DNA of 64,000 bases, taken from positions 868,001 to 932,000 of the forward strand of contig JAAXNY010000013.1 in NCBI GenBank assembly GCA_013420905.1, given 5' to 3'. Of this stretch, positions 49,012-61,635 are shown in pieces. How positions within the stretch are numbered: position 1 is the first letter of the stretch; each line of letters begins with the position of its first letter. The stretch comes from Collybia mongolica (lineage: Eukaryota > Basidiomycota > Agaricomycetes > Agaricales > Clitocybaceae). A model generated the notes under the pieces. That model ran no database searches. It was not told the origin of the DNA and saw only the letters and a program-made list of their open reading frames with translations. The position numbers and the translations under genes were made by a program.

Positions 49012-49971
49012 ATGATCAGATCATTATAGCACGTGGTCTAGTGCGCGTGTGCGTACCCCTGTACCATCGGAGCATGGAGTCTAGGAGAAATCTAACGGAG
49101 ACGGTATAATCCCTAATACTCTAGCCTTTGCCTTCGCATTTCGGCGCACATTGTGAGACACTCGTGGTATACAGCACTTGCTGGTTTTTCATCCCAGTAT
49201 AGATCGGGGCATGACAAGCATGAACATAAAACGTGCGAATTTTCTGTACTGGGTAGGCTGTCTAGGCGCGTTCAGGCAGGCATTAGTTGGACGGTACGAG
49301 ATCCCCAACTCACCCCGTAATATATTGTCGGTGCCCTGTGGGTTGATTGCCATCAACTGGCGAATTTCATCACCTTGCTTATGCAAGGTGACACTTTTTC
49401 AGAAGGCCACAAGTCTCTAAGTCCTCGTTTGGAGTATCAGATGCTGTCAAGGGGACGTCCACTCGCCATGATTCTCTATTGTTTGTGATCCGAATCCCAC
49501 AGGCTATGGAAGAGATTGGCTTCAATCCTTCGTCGCGTGGAGGATCCACCCTCACGTTCATACCGAAGTTTTAAGGTGCGTTTTCATTGGCTATAATACC
49601 TCCAGATTTCGACGTCATTTCGCATTATAGGCGACGCGTGAATCACTTTCACCAATATCGCTCGCTGTTCGACAATAATCTGAATATTGACCTATGTTAC
49701 CTTAGGCTGCATGTTCACAATACGGTCTGTCCTGCTCTGCGGCATATTTTGACAGGGTGGGAAGGGAGCTGAATTGGATTGAAATCTGACTTCTAACACG
49801 TCAATAAAGTCGGTGAACTGAGAGAGAAGATATGATATATTGTATACAACCACAAATTTGAAAGTTCTTTCTTGTATGGGTAACTTAATGAGGAAGGTAA
49901 TGGACATAATTATGGGAAATCTAAATGTTAGCCTACTCGCTCCAAAACCAGGCCCGTTTCTACGAATCCCA
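49012..49971. other. Intergenic, no supported gene
   Basis: About 960 bp of AT-rich DNA. Short frames only. Confidence 0.4.
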
Positions 49972-50992
49972 TTAAGCTCCGTCGGCCTCCTCTTCTAGCA
50001 GTTTGACCAGGGGTCGAGCTAAACTCAAGCTCATATAAAGAACGGTGGCATAAGTGATACACTCGACAATGGCTTCGATCAGCCCAAGCACATCGTAGTT
50101 GATGTCGAAGGGCGTTGATGCAACAGACGTGACAGTATCAACTGATATTTTGAATAAGACTCGTAGGATTAGCAGAGGGACGATGCGCTTTAAGATGACC
50201 CTTGTGATCTTGAGGGAAAGGGTAAACTGAGCATCAATAGTCTTGGAAGTGAAACATCCAGGGACTTACTTTCTCGTTCGAGACTGCAGCCGCTGAGAGA
50301 CCCCTCCAAAAGAACCAGGCAGATAGTGCGACGTTCAGTGTGACCACGAAATACATGGCTATGTAGGCATGATAGAGCCCAGAGTAAATGGTGTATCCTC
50401 TATCTGGATCAGCAATGGTGCGAATTACAACAGTGCCAACAATGACACCAGCGAAAGTAACCATAGCCATGCTTGACAACAAAATATTATCCAAGATTTT
50501 CTTCTTTATCGATGAATTGGCGTGTGTCGAGGTTGGTTCCTCGTCGCTGTGGCACCGCTCAAGGACGACCCGTTGATTATCAATGAACTGGAGGAGGGCC
50601 GAAGCGATGAAAATATCTGATAGCTGGTCAGTTGCCAGCATGAAATAGAATGTGTAGTGGAGGTCCGCCCCGAGACTATCTTTCGATAGGTCGATTGGGA
50701 TCCAGATGGTTTGAAGAACGTAGCATGCAATGAGGGTTAATGTGGCGGAGAAGATATTCGCATAAGGGTGACGCTCAGATGGAATGTGTTTGCCTTCTTT
50801 CGTTATGGTTGGATGAGGCCTTCTGATAATTCCAAACGCCCTGATAGACTGAAAGACAGTGTAGGCGGCGAGAACCACATAAAGTGAGAAGGTGGCCGTG
50901 TTCACGGAGTTGATGTTCAAGCCTGCTGCAGCGACCCCTGGAACGAAAGTTGCAGCCACAATAAATGCTGAGAGTAAAGGGGGGGAAGACAT
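49972..50992 (-). CDS. Multi-pass membrane protein of unknown function
   Basis: Exon 1 is 50270-50992 and exon 2 is 49972-50226, giving 326 residues. The protein starts MSSPPLLSAFIVAATFVPGV and has about seven hydrophobic helices, among them FSLYVVLAAYTVFQSIRAFG, FSATLTLIACYVLQTIWIPI, LSSMAMVTFAGVIVGTVVI and AMYFVVTLNVALSAWFFW. One more follows in exon 2 (FDINYDVLGLIEAIVECITYATVLYMSL), with an acidic C-terminus. A charged loop lies in the middle (VVLERCHSDEEPTSTHANSSIKKK). Seven helices recall receptor-like proteins, but no conserved GPCR motif is seen, so I do not call it one. Confidence 0.75.
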
Positions 50993-52948
50993 GATAGTAA
51001 GTGGTCAATGGCAATAGAAAGACGAGGAAAGCCTCATTGCTGTTGTTAATTGAGGGTTGCAGCGGCCGCCTGTGTTGTATTATTACGGCTGTGCGGTGCC
51101 TGACCCTGGACTTCGTACGTCCAGTTCAACCCAAGCGCTTTCGCGGAGGAGTACATGCATGAAACTTGGTTAACCCCCCAGTGAATGCTAGCTTGCATGC
51201 GGGGCAACGACATATGTGAAAGCGGTTGTCGAAGTTCGGGAGGCCATTTCCCTCTTTGCGCCGCGCGTCATAAAGTCACCTGACCGTCATCGAGAGACCT
51301 TAACGCCGATGAGTCTGAGCGCCCGAACCTTCAACGATAAATCTATTGGTAGTGGGTGGTCACTTCGCCTGCAGCAACGATCCCTTCTGAGGCTAGTAGT
51401 TCCTCGTAACGGTCAGTGGCTTATCAGATAGTCCCGCATATCATCCACCTTTCGCTGTCCATGGATCACGGTCTTTGTGCTCGCAAACTCCCCGGTCCTC
51501 AGAAGAACTCACCTTTCGGCTTCCAGCCATTGTAAAGGTGTTTACTGTGGTCTTTTCTGCGGCATCTACTGCGTATATCCTACTTGCGACGGTCCGAAGT
51601 CTTTTCTATGATCCACCGTCTCGCTTTTCTGGACCAAAGCGAGTAGTCGCCACAGGCCTATGCATGGCATACTATGTCATACGTGGTAAGCTAGTAGGCT
51701 AACTCGTTATATATCAGAAGCGTAGATCCCTCCTCATCTGCTTATCAGTCCTTTAATGCCGGTGGTGCGGATAGAACCCAAACAGGCGAGGCTTTGGACG
51801 GTGTCAGGCAACAAGTATCAGCGTTCATGACCGTAAGCTTCACTTCAGTAACCCGTATGCATTTGACGAAATCTATACCAACGTTAGATTTACTAAATCA
51901 GAACCATGTTTTTATGACGCTTTCCTCGAACCGCAATCCTCCTTTGGAGTCATTGATGTAGCAAAAGCAGAAGAAAGAAGTATATCATAGGTTTTTTATG
52001 TTCAGGTGTGTGATCCTTAAGTTGGAGGGCGTAGTCCAAGCCATAGTTTGTTCTACCTCTTCTATCGCACCCTTGTGCTGAACTGCAAAACGCTCTTTGT
52101 CCTGGAATCAACCGGACCTATCTTCATGATTGTGCAACGTCTTCCTTTCGTTGAATAATATGTTCTCAACATCTCAAGGGTCATCCCGTATTCTGAGCTC
52201 TGAGCCTCTGACGTACAACGATTTGGCCAGTATGATAATGTTGGCGGGAACATCAGTACCGGCCGACGTCGGTTCACGGATTTCTTCAAGTCAATTGCGA
52301 ACTGAAATCAATCCATCTCTATAGGCCATTGTGTCAGCAGGTGCAACCTCCTTACATGTCAATCAGCATATTTCTAAAGATCCCACAATCTTTGGCCCAG
52401 AGAGAGGTGGTGTATTGCCCATGCCTGTGAAATGCAGAGCTTCTGGCGCCCGACAACCTGTATTGTAGTAAGCTTTAATCCCATAGTACGTACTATTGCA
52501 GTATTATCTACCCAGTTCACATATGATGTCATTGTGCAGCCCTGATGTGGACTAAACCTTATTCTCGCCAACGTTTCAGGAAAGTTGACATGAAAAATCT
52601 ATGATACTGCACTCAAGTTAATGGTGTATCTTATCATTCAAGGTACTTAGTGTCGTGGATGCAACGTGGAAGACCTTAAGGTCAAGGTGCTGTTTCGTGT
52701 TGCCAGCGTTGGGGTTTCGATAAGCGGTTTCCGAAACACGAGGCGTTTTTTTTTATGTTCGCTTCGCTTATAGCCTCGCTACTTTTATCGCGTCAATTGC
52801 GAACCTGCACAAACAACACGTAAATGAATAAATTGTCTTTGAACTGACCCAAAACAACTGTCTGCTCCCCGTAATAGCAAGTTCTTTAATCGTTCGTGTC
52901 ATACCATCTTGTGGGCCTTACACATACTGACTACATGTTTGCGTTCAG
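50993..52948. other. Long stretch with weak coding remnants
   Basis: About 2 kb. A frame at 51475-51702 contains a helix-like stretch (VFTVVFSAASTAYILLATVRSLF) and is followed by a second protein-like block near 51,750-51,830 (GGADRTQTGEALDGV), but no clean splice joins them. This may be a decayed gene. Nothing else is supported. Confidence 0.3.
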
Positions 52949-53347
52949 ATGATTGCCAGTCGCATCGCTCTTTCTATTCTTTTCCTCGTTGCCCCGCTCG
53001 CTGTCGTCGGCCAGACTGGTCCAGGTTCCTGCCACCCCTACCCTGGCGCTGCAGCGGCAGACTGCCTTCAGCTGATTGCCGTCAACCTCAACGACTCTAC
53101 AGAGTTAGCCTGTAATAGCAAGACTGGCCGCGCAGTGCTCAACCACCGGACGTGCTCAATAGTTACCAAGTGTGCTTCTGGGCAGACCGCCGTTGAAATC
53201 GACGCGATGGTGCGGAGGTCGTTGGCCACCATAGGTACTTGTGCCTTCAACGACCGCGGATCTATTTCTGGCAGCTATACTGCAGAGGATGGCTCGAAGA
53301 CTTGTTACATGTTCGCTACGCGGTACGTTCAACCCGTGGTGGCATAA
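52949..53347 (+). CDS. Small secreted protein with seven cysteines
   Basis: A single exon of 132 residues. The signal peptide is MIASRIALSILFLVAPLAVVG. The mature part starts QTGPGSCHPYPGAAAADC and carries further cysteines in ELACNSKTG, RTCSIVTKCASGQ, GTCAFND and KTCYMF. No enzyme motif is seen. It is likely an extracellular structural or effector-like protein. The odd number of cysteines (seven) leaves one unpaired or dimer-forming. A family of related proteins with the PGAAAADCLQLI start is familiar to me from Rhizoctonia, but I cannot verify it here. No intron is needed. Confidence 0.7.
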   Translation: MIASRIALSILFLVAPLAVVGQTGPGSCHPYPGAAAADCLQLIAVNLNDSTELACNSKTGRAVLNHRTCSIVTKCASGQTAVEIDAMVRRSLATIGTCAFNDRGSISGSYTAEDGSKTCYMFATRYVQPVVA

Positions 53348-53629
53348 TTAACAGTGGCTGAATTCTACCTCACAGTGAAAACGATTGCATTTGATGGGAT
53401 CATCATTACTCCTTGCCCAGTTAGACTGATTGACTGATACTTATGTTACATATTCGTATTCTTGCTAATGACAAAATGATTATGGTGTTACAAGAGGTCG
53501 TACATTTACAAGCACTCAACGTTAGAACGAGGGGAGAGAGAGTTGAAAAGGGAAAAGAAACAATTTACCAAATATTCTGTTCTGGCGTAGTACTTCCTCA
53601 TCCTTGAAGTTCTTTCCCAAGGCAATACT

Positions 53630-54794
53630 TCACATAATATATTCATCACGTCCCTTCCCATTCCATCCCTTGTTCTCTTTGAGGGGAACCTTGGTATGTG
53701 TAAGGAGGATTTGCCGCTCGCGGGGCCGTATGAGAATGATGAAAAGGGCCACCAACATCGGACTGAGTACACATAGTAATAAGTTTAATGTTTGAGTCAA
53801 GTCGTTGGAAGCCACGCACCTTATCACGACGGAAGAAAGTATCATCGCCCGGCAAAAGGTCATCAGGGAGGGCTTGTCAACGAGACCACTCTTTACACCT
53901 TCAGAGTCGGTGTTTGGCTTTGGCTCGTTTTCAAGGACGGACGACCCGCGGTTGACCGGGCAGCCATACTGTGTGACCCACGTGAAGATGTGAACGTCGT
54001 GCCGTTCTTCCACGAAAACTGGGGCTCCACGCTGACGACATATTTAGTTTGTGGAAGGTTACGGGTGGCAAGTGCACGTACCTTCACGTTTAGGTCGCAG
54101 ACAAAATCTACGCGTGCATATTGCGCCCTACCCTGCCAAAATCCTCCAATGAAGAAGATATTAAGGTGCGGAGTAGCTGTATGCATATACCCAAGTCAGT
54201 GAAGGAGTCAGAGCACGATGGAACTTGCACGCACATGGATAGTCATCGGTGCTGAGTATTGAAGCGACGGCATTAATGCCTTGATCAACCAGTAACGAAT
54301 CTGGCCTCGATTTTCCTGCAATTGGTATATGGACAGCGGTGTGTATTTGGGGCTCGTGCTGAGTATCGTTGTAGTCGCCGCGTGGTTCTGCATAAGGAGT
54401 TGTAAATCATCTGGTGCCCCCCAGTAATGGCCTTAGTCTCACTATTCATACATATCCAAGTTCCTTCGGGACACTGTAGGTTACCAAGGAGGGTTAACAG
54501 GAAAGCGGATGTGAACGGCAGGGAGTGACCTACCTCTCTGTCGCGTCCCATTCCACCCATAGCAACTGTATAGCTTCTGCCCTCTGTTGCACCTGTGGTC
54601 CATTCGTACCTCAAAACCTCATCTCCCACCGTTCCAGAGTCGCTTGATAATATCAAAGGGCACAAATTGTAATCGTTCTCTCCCAGTTTGAAGCGGCAGC
54701 CAGAGAGTAGGTCATTATCGACGAACTCATGCGTAAATGTTCCTGCACTAACACAGACGGTACAAAGAAGAAGTAGTGAAAGAGTGGAAAGCAT
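53630..54794 (-). pseudogene. Decayed MRH-domain membrane protein (ATG27/M6P-receptor-like)
   Basis: The N-terminus is intact: signal peptide MLSTLSLLLLCTVCVSAG, then GCRFKLGENDYNLCPLI, VLRYEWTTGATEGRSYTVAMGG and, after an intron, CPEGTWICMN. This is the pattern of MRH/ATG27-like lumenal domains. Later parts are present but in different frames: NAVASILSTDDYP, then GGFWQGRAQYARVDFVCDLNVKV and EPQFSWKNGTTFT, then FTWVTQYGCPVN. Between the last two blocks an extra 8 bases (a TTCACATC/TTCAC near-repeat, about 53,985) shifts the frame with no intron possible. A transmembrane helix follows (LLLCVLSPMLVALFIILI). The family sorts glycoproteins or Golgi/autophagy membranes. Two or more breaks mean no full product. 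Confidence 0.65.
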
Positions 54795-56412
54795 TATGAT
54801 ATTCAGGTTTTAGACTTGTACCATGGTCGTTGGGGAGAGAAGAGGAAGCGCTCCAAGTCGTTCCAAACGGCGTAAACTAAGCGAGGCACGCTACGGATTC
54901 GGACCTTCAACGTTTTAACTGCAACGTCCATCCGAGTCCTCCGACTCGTCGAACCGTTACTGAACCAGTATTAGCACCACTCTCAGATATCATTATTCCA
55001 GGTCAACAATCCATCAGAACGGGGAGCAAGCAAGAGAAGCTATACCTAGAACAGGGTCATTAATGCATAAGTTATACTGGACAGGTGCGAAGTACGGTTG
55101 CAAATAAACTTCTCTCAGGTAACTTTTGAGAATTGCATTTCGACGAGTAGACATATTTAACAGCGTTTACCTGCTTTAGCAAACACTACCGTTCTTCGGG
55201 CGACTGATACAATCCGGTCCTTGGGATATGTGTTGAACAATATGCATTCACGTCGGGGTTCCGCTATGCTACCTGCCGCCCGAAGGACCAATCAAAGAAG
55301 TGCAGGCCTGTTCGAGCCTTTATGAAACCTGTCCGGATTACTGTGGGTTCCTTGACGCAAAGTTATGCCATCGCCATCGCAGGCCAATACAGATAGGAGG
55401 GGGAGTTGTGATCGGTCCGAGGTTGAATAGGCGTTAGGCATGCTCCTTCATCTCCTCAGAGGTTAGCATGAGAATACTTACGAGATCGATCGATGTTCCA
55501 GAGCACAGAACGGGGGGTTCGACGTTCGGAAGCTAGAGTCACCAAGGACCCCGGGTTTGTCTGCTCGAATTTTACCTGGATATCATACGGCATTCAGTTC
55601 GCCCGGCGGCACTACTTACATCACAGCTCACGCCGCCCACATTCAAGCATCAATGGGAGGAGGCCTTGTTTGATACTAGAAAAAGACGCTACAATCCCTT
55701 ACGGTTAGCTAGGTCCCCACGTCTCGAATCCTCGACTCAGCCATCATCACTTTCCACCAAATTTACTCTGGGGCTCGATGGGAAATAACTAATGATCCTC
55801 ACTGTCCATTGGTTCAATTCCCAAATCTATTGGACCAGCCCTCGAAATAGTCACCATAAACTTCACCTAAAGAGTGCAAGCTTGTTTTTGGCAACGCAAA
55901 ATACACGGCATTTGGCACCATGATAATTCTCAAGGTCGTATTACAGCATATGGATATGGATGGCGCCCAAGAAGTATGGAAGTTCAGCACTGATTGTTCG
56001 GCGGCCTCTCGTCCTCTTCTCATCACAATCAATCATCACGGCGCCCATTTGACGCATCAGCGCTGAGCGGCCTAGCTTCGTAGAATCAGTAAACAGCGGA
56101 ATTCGATGGATGCTATATGTTTCTCATTAAATGCTCCAATATTCCTAATAATACACACAATATTTCCCTTTTGGCTTCTACTGCAAAATGTCCTAACTGT
56201 GGCCGCTAAAGGCCTGGCGCGAGTCCCTCACCTGGAGGGCAGAGTAATAAGGCAAAACGATTCCAGGAAGAGGTATCTATAGTTAGTTCCTCCCATAGAA
56301 GGAGAGCTCGGCTGACCACTATCCACTCGACCACTCGCTTCATACGCAGATACTGACACTGAGATAGTCGCATACAAGCGGCGATAGTATTTTGTAACGC
56401 AATACACCATCC
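54795..56412. other. Intergenic, no supported gene
   Basis: About 1.6 kb. Only short frames. A GGTTCAATTCC motif at 55811 resembles a tRNA B box but no tRNA folds around it. Confidence 0.4.
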
Positions 56413-58418
56413 TCAATAAGCCTGACCTTGGGGGTTGACGGGACTTGACGAGGATGATCCATCATGCTGCTTTTCCACCAAAGTCTGGACGGAGATGGCC
56501 ATCGTTTCGGCGCGACTCGCCTAGAAATGAGATTAGTGGGGAACAAGGAGGGTAGCATAAGATCATACCTTCTCTGAGATTGTGGGCAACGACATTCCTG
56601 GGTCGTATCTGCTTCTAGGGCCTGATATTTGGGACAGATGGATAGATACTGGTTGATCGATCCTTTCTCGGAGGTCATCTCTGGCGTTCAAGCTATTCCC
56701 CGTCTTAGTATGATTGATGTTCTTGACCCAAGGAGGATACTTACGCAGCAAGATACGAATTCAAATATACTATAAGCGACGGAATAGAAGTTCAGCATCA
56801 GAAAGTAGAAGATCAGATAGGACAAACATTTGCTCAAAAGTAGGTAGAACCCTGTCAACGTAAGGTGTTAGGGCGTTTCAATTCGAGGAAAAAAATAAAA
56901 CCTACCGAGGAAGACGAAGTTGTGCGGCATCACGATGTACGTTATCATTCCCAGCGTCGCATCAAGACTGCAGAGACCAAGTTTAGATAGTGCGAGGGTA
57001 CGACACATACGAGACGTACGCAACGATGAAACCAGTGTTCACAGTGTAGAGCATAAGCGCATTTATCAGGGAGTCCGTTCTGATAGTCAGAACTGGTGTC
57101 AGATGCCGGTGATGTGAAAGTAGGACAATCATAATACCTGCGGAAGCCGGTTCTAGATTTCACTAGAAGGAATGATAGGGCGAGAGCGACGCTGAGATCG
57201 CTCGCAGTACCTGCGGCGAAATTGAGGTACAATAAACCCTTTAAGATGTGTTAATGCGTTTGTGCATATGCACAAAAAGTGGCCAGAAATGAACGCACCG
57301 ACAACTTGTCGAGGTCCGCATAAGACACGATTTTGAAACTAATGCGAATTAAATCAGAAAAAGAGACGGGGAGATTTTTATTGTCGACGAACGCCTTTGC
57401 GGTGATGACTACGACCGACAAGACGTCAGCACTACAGGGCATGGAAAGGGGATGAGGAAACTTGCCAATTCCACAAACTAGCATCGCGAGTAAAAATCAT
57501 CAGCGGGGGGGGATCATCGGCCGCGAACACGCTCCGCACCTAGGTCGGTTGTTGATATAGCCATCTAGTGAAAAATGAGTCCAAGGCAAGGCACTCCAGA
57601 GTGGCATCTACTTACAATCCACGCCGTCACGATGATATTTCCTTTACTAACTAATTTCAAATGGACAGATCAGACGATTTATCGGCTATTGTCGGAGTCC
57701 GACCTACGGTTGTAGAAGCGAAGCGCAAACATAGTACGAATGATGAAGTTGGAGATTGACTGGGGCAAGCGGTTATTAGGACACTTGGACTTCTAACACC
57801 AATACTCCGACTCACCGTAATAGCGACATGAATCTTTCGTTCGTATCGAGTCATCAGGCATCTTTTGCGGCTGGAGATATATGTGACTCACAACAACACT
57901 CCTGGAGAGCGCGACAAGGGTAAGTTTCTTTTCGGACTCTGATGAGGGCATAGAAATTGCGCACCAAACCGGCGTCATAATGGCCACAGGGTTGAGATAG
58001 TTTGAAACTAGATAATAATAAAGAATGTGCCCGTTTAATGCTGAGTCGAACGTGTCTAACGACCTTTCGCGATATTCAACTACGGCGCACACTTGAAGCA
58101 ATAGCCAGCCACATACCAAAGAAACGCAATCTGAATCCAAGAGTCAGGTTAACGCTATGTAGAGATGGTTTCCGAGCACATACCATAAGCTTAAACAAGG
58201 GGCGATCTCTTGATCTACGCGTAAAGAATGTGAAGGTCTGCACACAGGTTATCCCCCAAAGTCTACAATGGCCCGCCCAGATTAAGCGCGCGCGTTTAGA
58301 GGCAACAGAACCAGGGAGGAACATACGCCATTGCTACAAGGCCGCCAACAAGGAGAGCGCCAAGAGTATTGTCGAAGGCAAAGGACGGGGGGGCCAACGA
58401 GCTGGGAGGGAGGGACAT
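56413..58418 (-). CDS. DUF6534-type seven-helix membrane protein
   Basis: Start MSLPPSSLAPPSFAFDNTLGALLVGGLVAMA at 58418, an N-terminus typical of this basidiomycete family. Later exons give GITCVQTFTFFTR, DTFDSALNGHILYYYLVSNYLNPVAIMTPVW, ISNFIIRTMFALRFYN-LSKGNIIVTAWI and VSYADLDKL. Then follow LYLNFAAGTASDLSVALALSFLLVKSRTGF, TDSLINALMLYTVNTG, ATLGMITYIVMPHNFVFLG and a last helix with SVAYSIFEF. The cytosolic tail reads LNARDDLRERID...TISEK-ASRAETMAISV and ends PQGQAY at 56413. About ten short introns are needed, and the joins I checked keep frame. The family has no known biochemical role. The shape suggests a receptor or transporter-like membrane protein. Confidence 0.8.
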
Positions 58419-59454
58419 GCCTGGACCTGGTGGAAGCGCGACGGAAAGGTGGGTTAGATAATGAGAAGGCCCAGAGAGTGTTTTATGGCGAATGGAAGGG
58501 GATATAAATACTACAACGTCTTTCTTTTCTACGGAAAGTACTATTTCATGAATCAAAAGTCCACGTGCGGATTTAGTGGATTTTGGACAAAAAAGGCGAT
58601 CGTGGGGCCAACGCATGGAGGTGCCACAATAAGTGCCACAATATTCCCCACATCAAGGGTGTCCGTTGCTCTCTTTTCGGCCATGCGGCCTCCCCCGGAT
58701 ATAACATTTATCATGGATTTTAATTGAATTTGGCGTCCATCGGTCCCTAGGATTTTAGAAACTCTCAAAGCCAGAACAGGCCAAAAAACATGGATTGTCT
58801 TCGCAGGCTGGCCGCGCTCACAGATGATTTTTGATCATGAAGGCTGTCTGGAAAAACTTGAAGCAGTCTTTGACGGTTTTTTGAGTTCTTTAAGGGCGGT
58901 GTTGGTTCCATTAATACTTTCATTGATCCTGTCGGCATGCTCCGGCGGAAGTTATATAAAACTCTCACCTAAACAGCTTCCCCCATTACGCGGAGAAAGC
59001 GCGGAGGAATATAGGGGGTGGTTTTCCTGTCGCGCCTTATTTAGCCAAGCTATACTACGACGTCTGGTCGTGCCCTCCCCCAGAGAATTCATGGCCATGG
59101 GCGGCGTATTGAAGTGTTGGTAGGAGATAGCCGAACATTAACGCAACAGATCTTAGCGCGGCAGACGACAGGTGCCGATATAAAGCTCCACAAAAAATGG
59201 TGTTGTAGGGTGTTGTGGGCGTCACATCGTGATCACTTTTTGCACTTGATTAACAGTTGGTAATTGACATATGGTGGCGCGTCTTCGATTCATTAACGTC
59301 AAGCCAAATTTACGAAACTCAAGGCACGGTGGGAGCAAAATAAAAACCGGAAGTATGCATTATGCTGGTTTGCTGAGAGCGATGGAAGAGAGGGTGAATA
59401 CAATTGTGAGAAGTGCATGAGAATATAAGATGATAAAGGGGGAAAAGATCATTA
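58419..59454. other. Intergenic between DUF6534 gene and P450
   Basis: About 1 kb holding the DUF6534 promoter and the P450 3' end. A 99-codon + strand frame (58824-59123) lacks family support and is not called. Confidence 0.4.
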
Positions 59455-61635
59455 TTACAAGGTAACATCGGCTTGTCTGATCAACTTCAAGGCGTGTTCT
59501 GACCTCGGCCGAATATCGCACTTGAATGGAGTAGGATTTCTTGAACACCGGGGGTTGAGCGACGTTGGCAGGGATACAAGGGATGGTACTGACCTGAAGA
59601 TGGGGTTTTCAAACTCGACGTGGGGCTCCACAATACCCCCCGACTCGTCGACAGCCTTGGAAATATCCAGGGTCGCAAGCATCGATGCGATTAGGAGCCA
59701 GATGGAGGATTCAACAAGGTTGGAACCGGGGCATCTCCTGAATGGTGAAAGAAAAGATCAGAAATCATCGGACAGTTTCACGTATTGTGTTCTCACGAAC
59801 CTTCGGCCAAACCCGAAGACATAACTGCGAGGATCTTTTAACTTTTCTGTCGCTGCGTCCGCTTTCTCCAGGAATCGCTCCGGATAGAATTCAGATGCAT
59901 TCGGGTATATCCTCTCATCTCGTGTCATGGCCCTGAAAAAAAATGAAGGTTCAACGCGACCGAAAGTTGGAGAAAAAAAAATAGTGCTGACCAGATATTT
60001 CCGAAGACCTGCCATGGAAGAGACAAGTAAATCCCCCGCTTTTCACACAGGAAAAGACGTTGACACACCAATGATCCTTTAGGGATATGCATACCACGAT
60101 ACACGTCGTCTTCCATAAGCCTATGCGGCAAATCTTGAGGTACAATCAATCAACCCAACACCAGGCATACATGGCTCCACTCACTTAAAGGTACAGGAGA
60201 ACCCCAACGTAGTGTCTCACTCATTATGGCCTCGACTTCAGCAGGCTAGTCAGTTGAGGGGCTCCGGGAATTGGCGCGGAAAAGGCACAGACCAAAGGGC
60301 AATGACGCTCTATCTGCGAAGGTGGGTAGTCGATCGCCTCCAACAACACTATCAATCTCTTTCTGAGCTTTGGCAAGAGCTTCGGGATGTTTTATCATCG
60401 CCAAGAAGAAATGTGAAATAGATGTAATGGTCTGAAAGGTATTCAGAATGAAGACTAACACGCTAATGAAAAATACACGCACAGTATCAGCACTCCCAGA
60501 GTACATGGAGTTTGCGGTCCATTTAAGATCGAATTCGAATTCATCGGTAAGCTTGGAGTCATCTTCAAGCAGCGTGGAACAGAAAGACGGTACAAAAGAG
60601 CCTGCTTTCTATGGAAACGGGCACTTCAGTATCACAGCAGGAAACGGCCGGATATTACTCACAAGGCTATTCTTAACAAACTCGTATGGCTTATCCACGA
60701 ATTCCTCCATCTTTGCCTTCCATTTGATCGCTTTGGTCTTGAACCCTGCACCGGGGAACCATGTCGGCAAATATCGCAGAGATGGGAATATGTCCACAGG
60801 CCAGATACCACCACCGGATGCAATGTGGTTTGATAGAAGATCGACACATTCTTCAGCTAATGCTAAGAATTTGTCTCCGTGGGCAGCGGGCTCGTAGCCA
60901 TATACCACAGCTAGGGTTAGCCCGCCGGCATACCTGCGCGTATGATTTATATAACTTGTAGGGGTAGCGATAAGTCGTCGGAGAAAGGACCGGGTTTCCG
61001 ATTCAAGTAATGGGTTATATGCGGGGATGGCTTGGGAACTGAACGCCTTGTGCATGAGTTTGCGCTGCCGTTTCATCTGATCACCATAGCCAGTAAATGC
61101 GACCTAACCCATTCATTAGCCGGATATCAGCGATTGAAATTCACTCGCCAAGGCATGAAAGCTACGCACCATGTTCTTGCAGCCACATCTACGATACCGG
61201 ACTTGTTAGATAAGGAATTGAATGTATTGGCGATCCTACGTACAATTCTCCCGCCATCATCAATGATGGTTTGTCGGAATAAATCGAACCGCGCTTGTCC
61301 AACAACTCATTCGCAGCCTCCGGACTATTCAAGAACACGAGACCTTGCCCGAGTATATGTAAATATACGATATCGCCTGAGGACCCATCAGTCAGCGGTG
61401 CAGTTGGAGACAGTTTTTTTTCCTAATGATTCTTACCATACTGTTTCGCCCACTGGGCGGCGGGCAACCAAAGTTCCTTGGCTGTGAGGTCTCTAATATT
61501 ACCCAACACCGGTACTGGCTTCGGCCCAGGTGGCAAAGATGCCGTGGAAGCTTTAGGCTTCCGGAACCAGATAAAAAGAGCGACGAGAAGGCTTGCCAGA
61601 CCGACTGGAATTGGGGTAGAATCGAGTATCGACAT
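59455..61635 (-). CDS. Cytochrome P450 monooxygenase
   Basis: The N-terminus MSILDSTPIPVGLASLLVALFIWF is an ER anchor followed by the proline hinge SLPPGPKPVPVLGN. Further blocks: DIVYLHILGQGLVFLNS, LDKRGSIYSDKPS, a C-helix region (MKRQRKLMHKAFSS) and PFPAV. The I-helix is GSADT-TITSISHFF, with HPEALAKAQKEID after it. The ExxR motif reads SETLRWGSP. PHRLMEDDVYRGMHIPKGSL and the PERF region (FYPERFLEK) follow. The heme loop, joined by an intron, gives FGFGRRRCPGSN (FxxGxRxCxG with the ligand Cys). All hallmark residues are present and more than ten introns keep frame, so it should be active. Fungal P450s of this OrdA-like style oxidise small lipids or secondary metabolites; the substrate is unknown. 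Confidence 0.92.

Noticed and set aside
55790..55830. Possible tRNA gene (GGTTCAATTCC, B-box like)
   Set aside because: The bases around it do not form a T-arm or an acceptor stem, and no A box lies at the right distance upstream.
58824..59123. 99-codon + strand frame with a hydrophobic stretch
   Set aside because: Lies in the promoter area of other genes and has no family support; the hydrophobic run alone is not enough.
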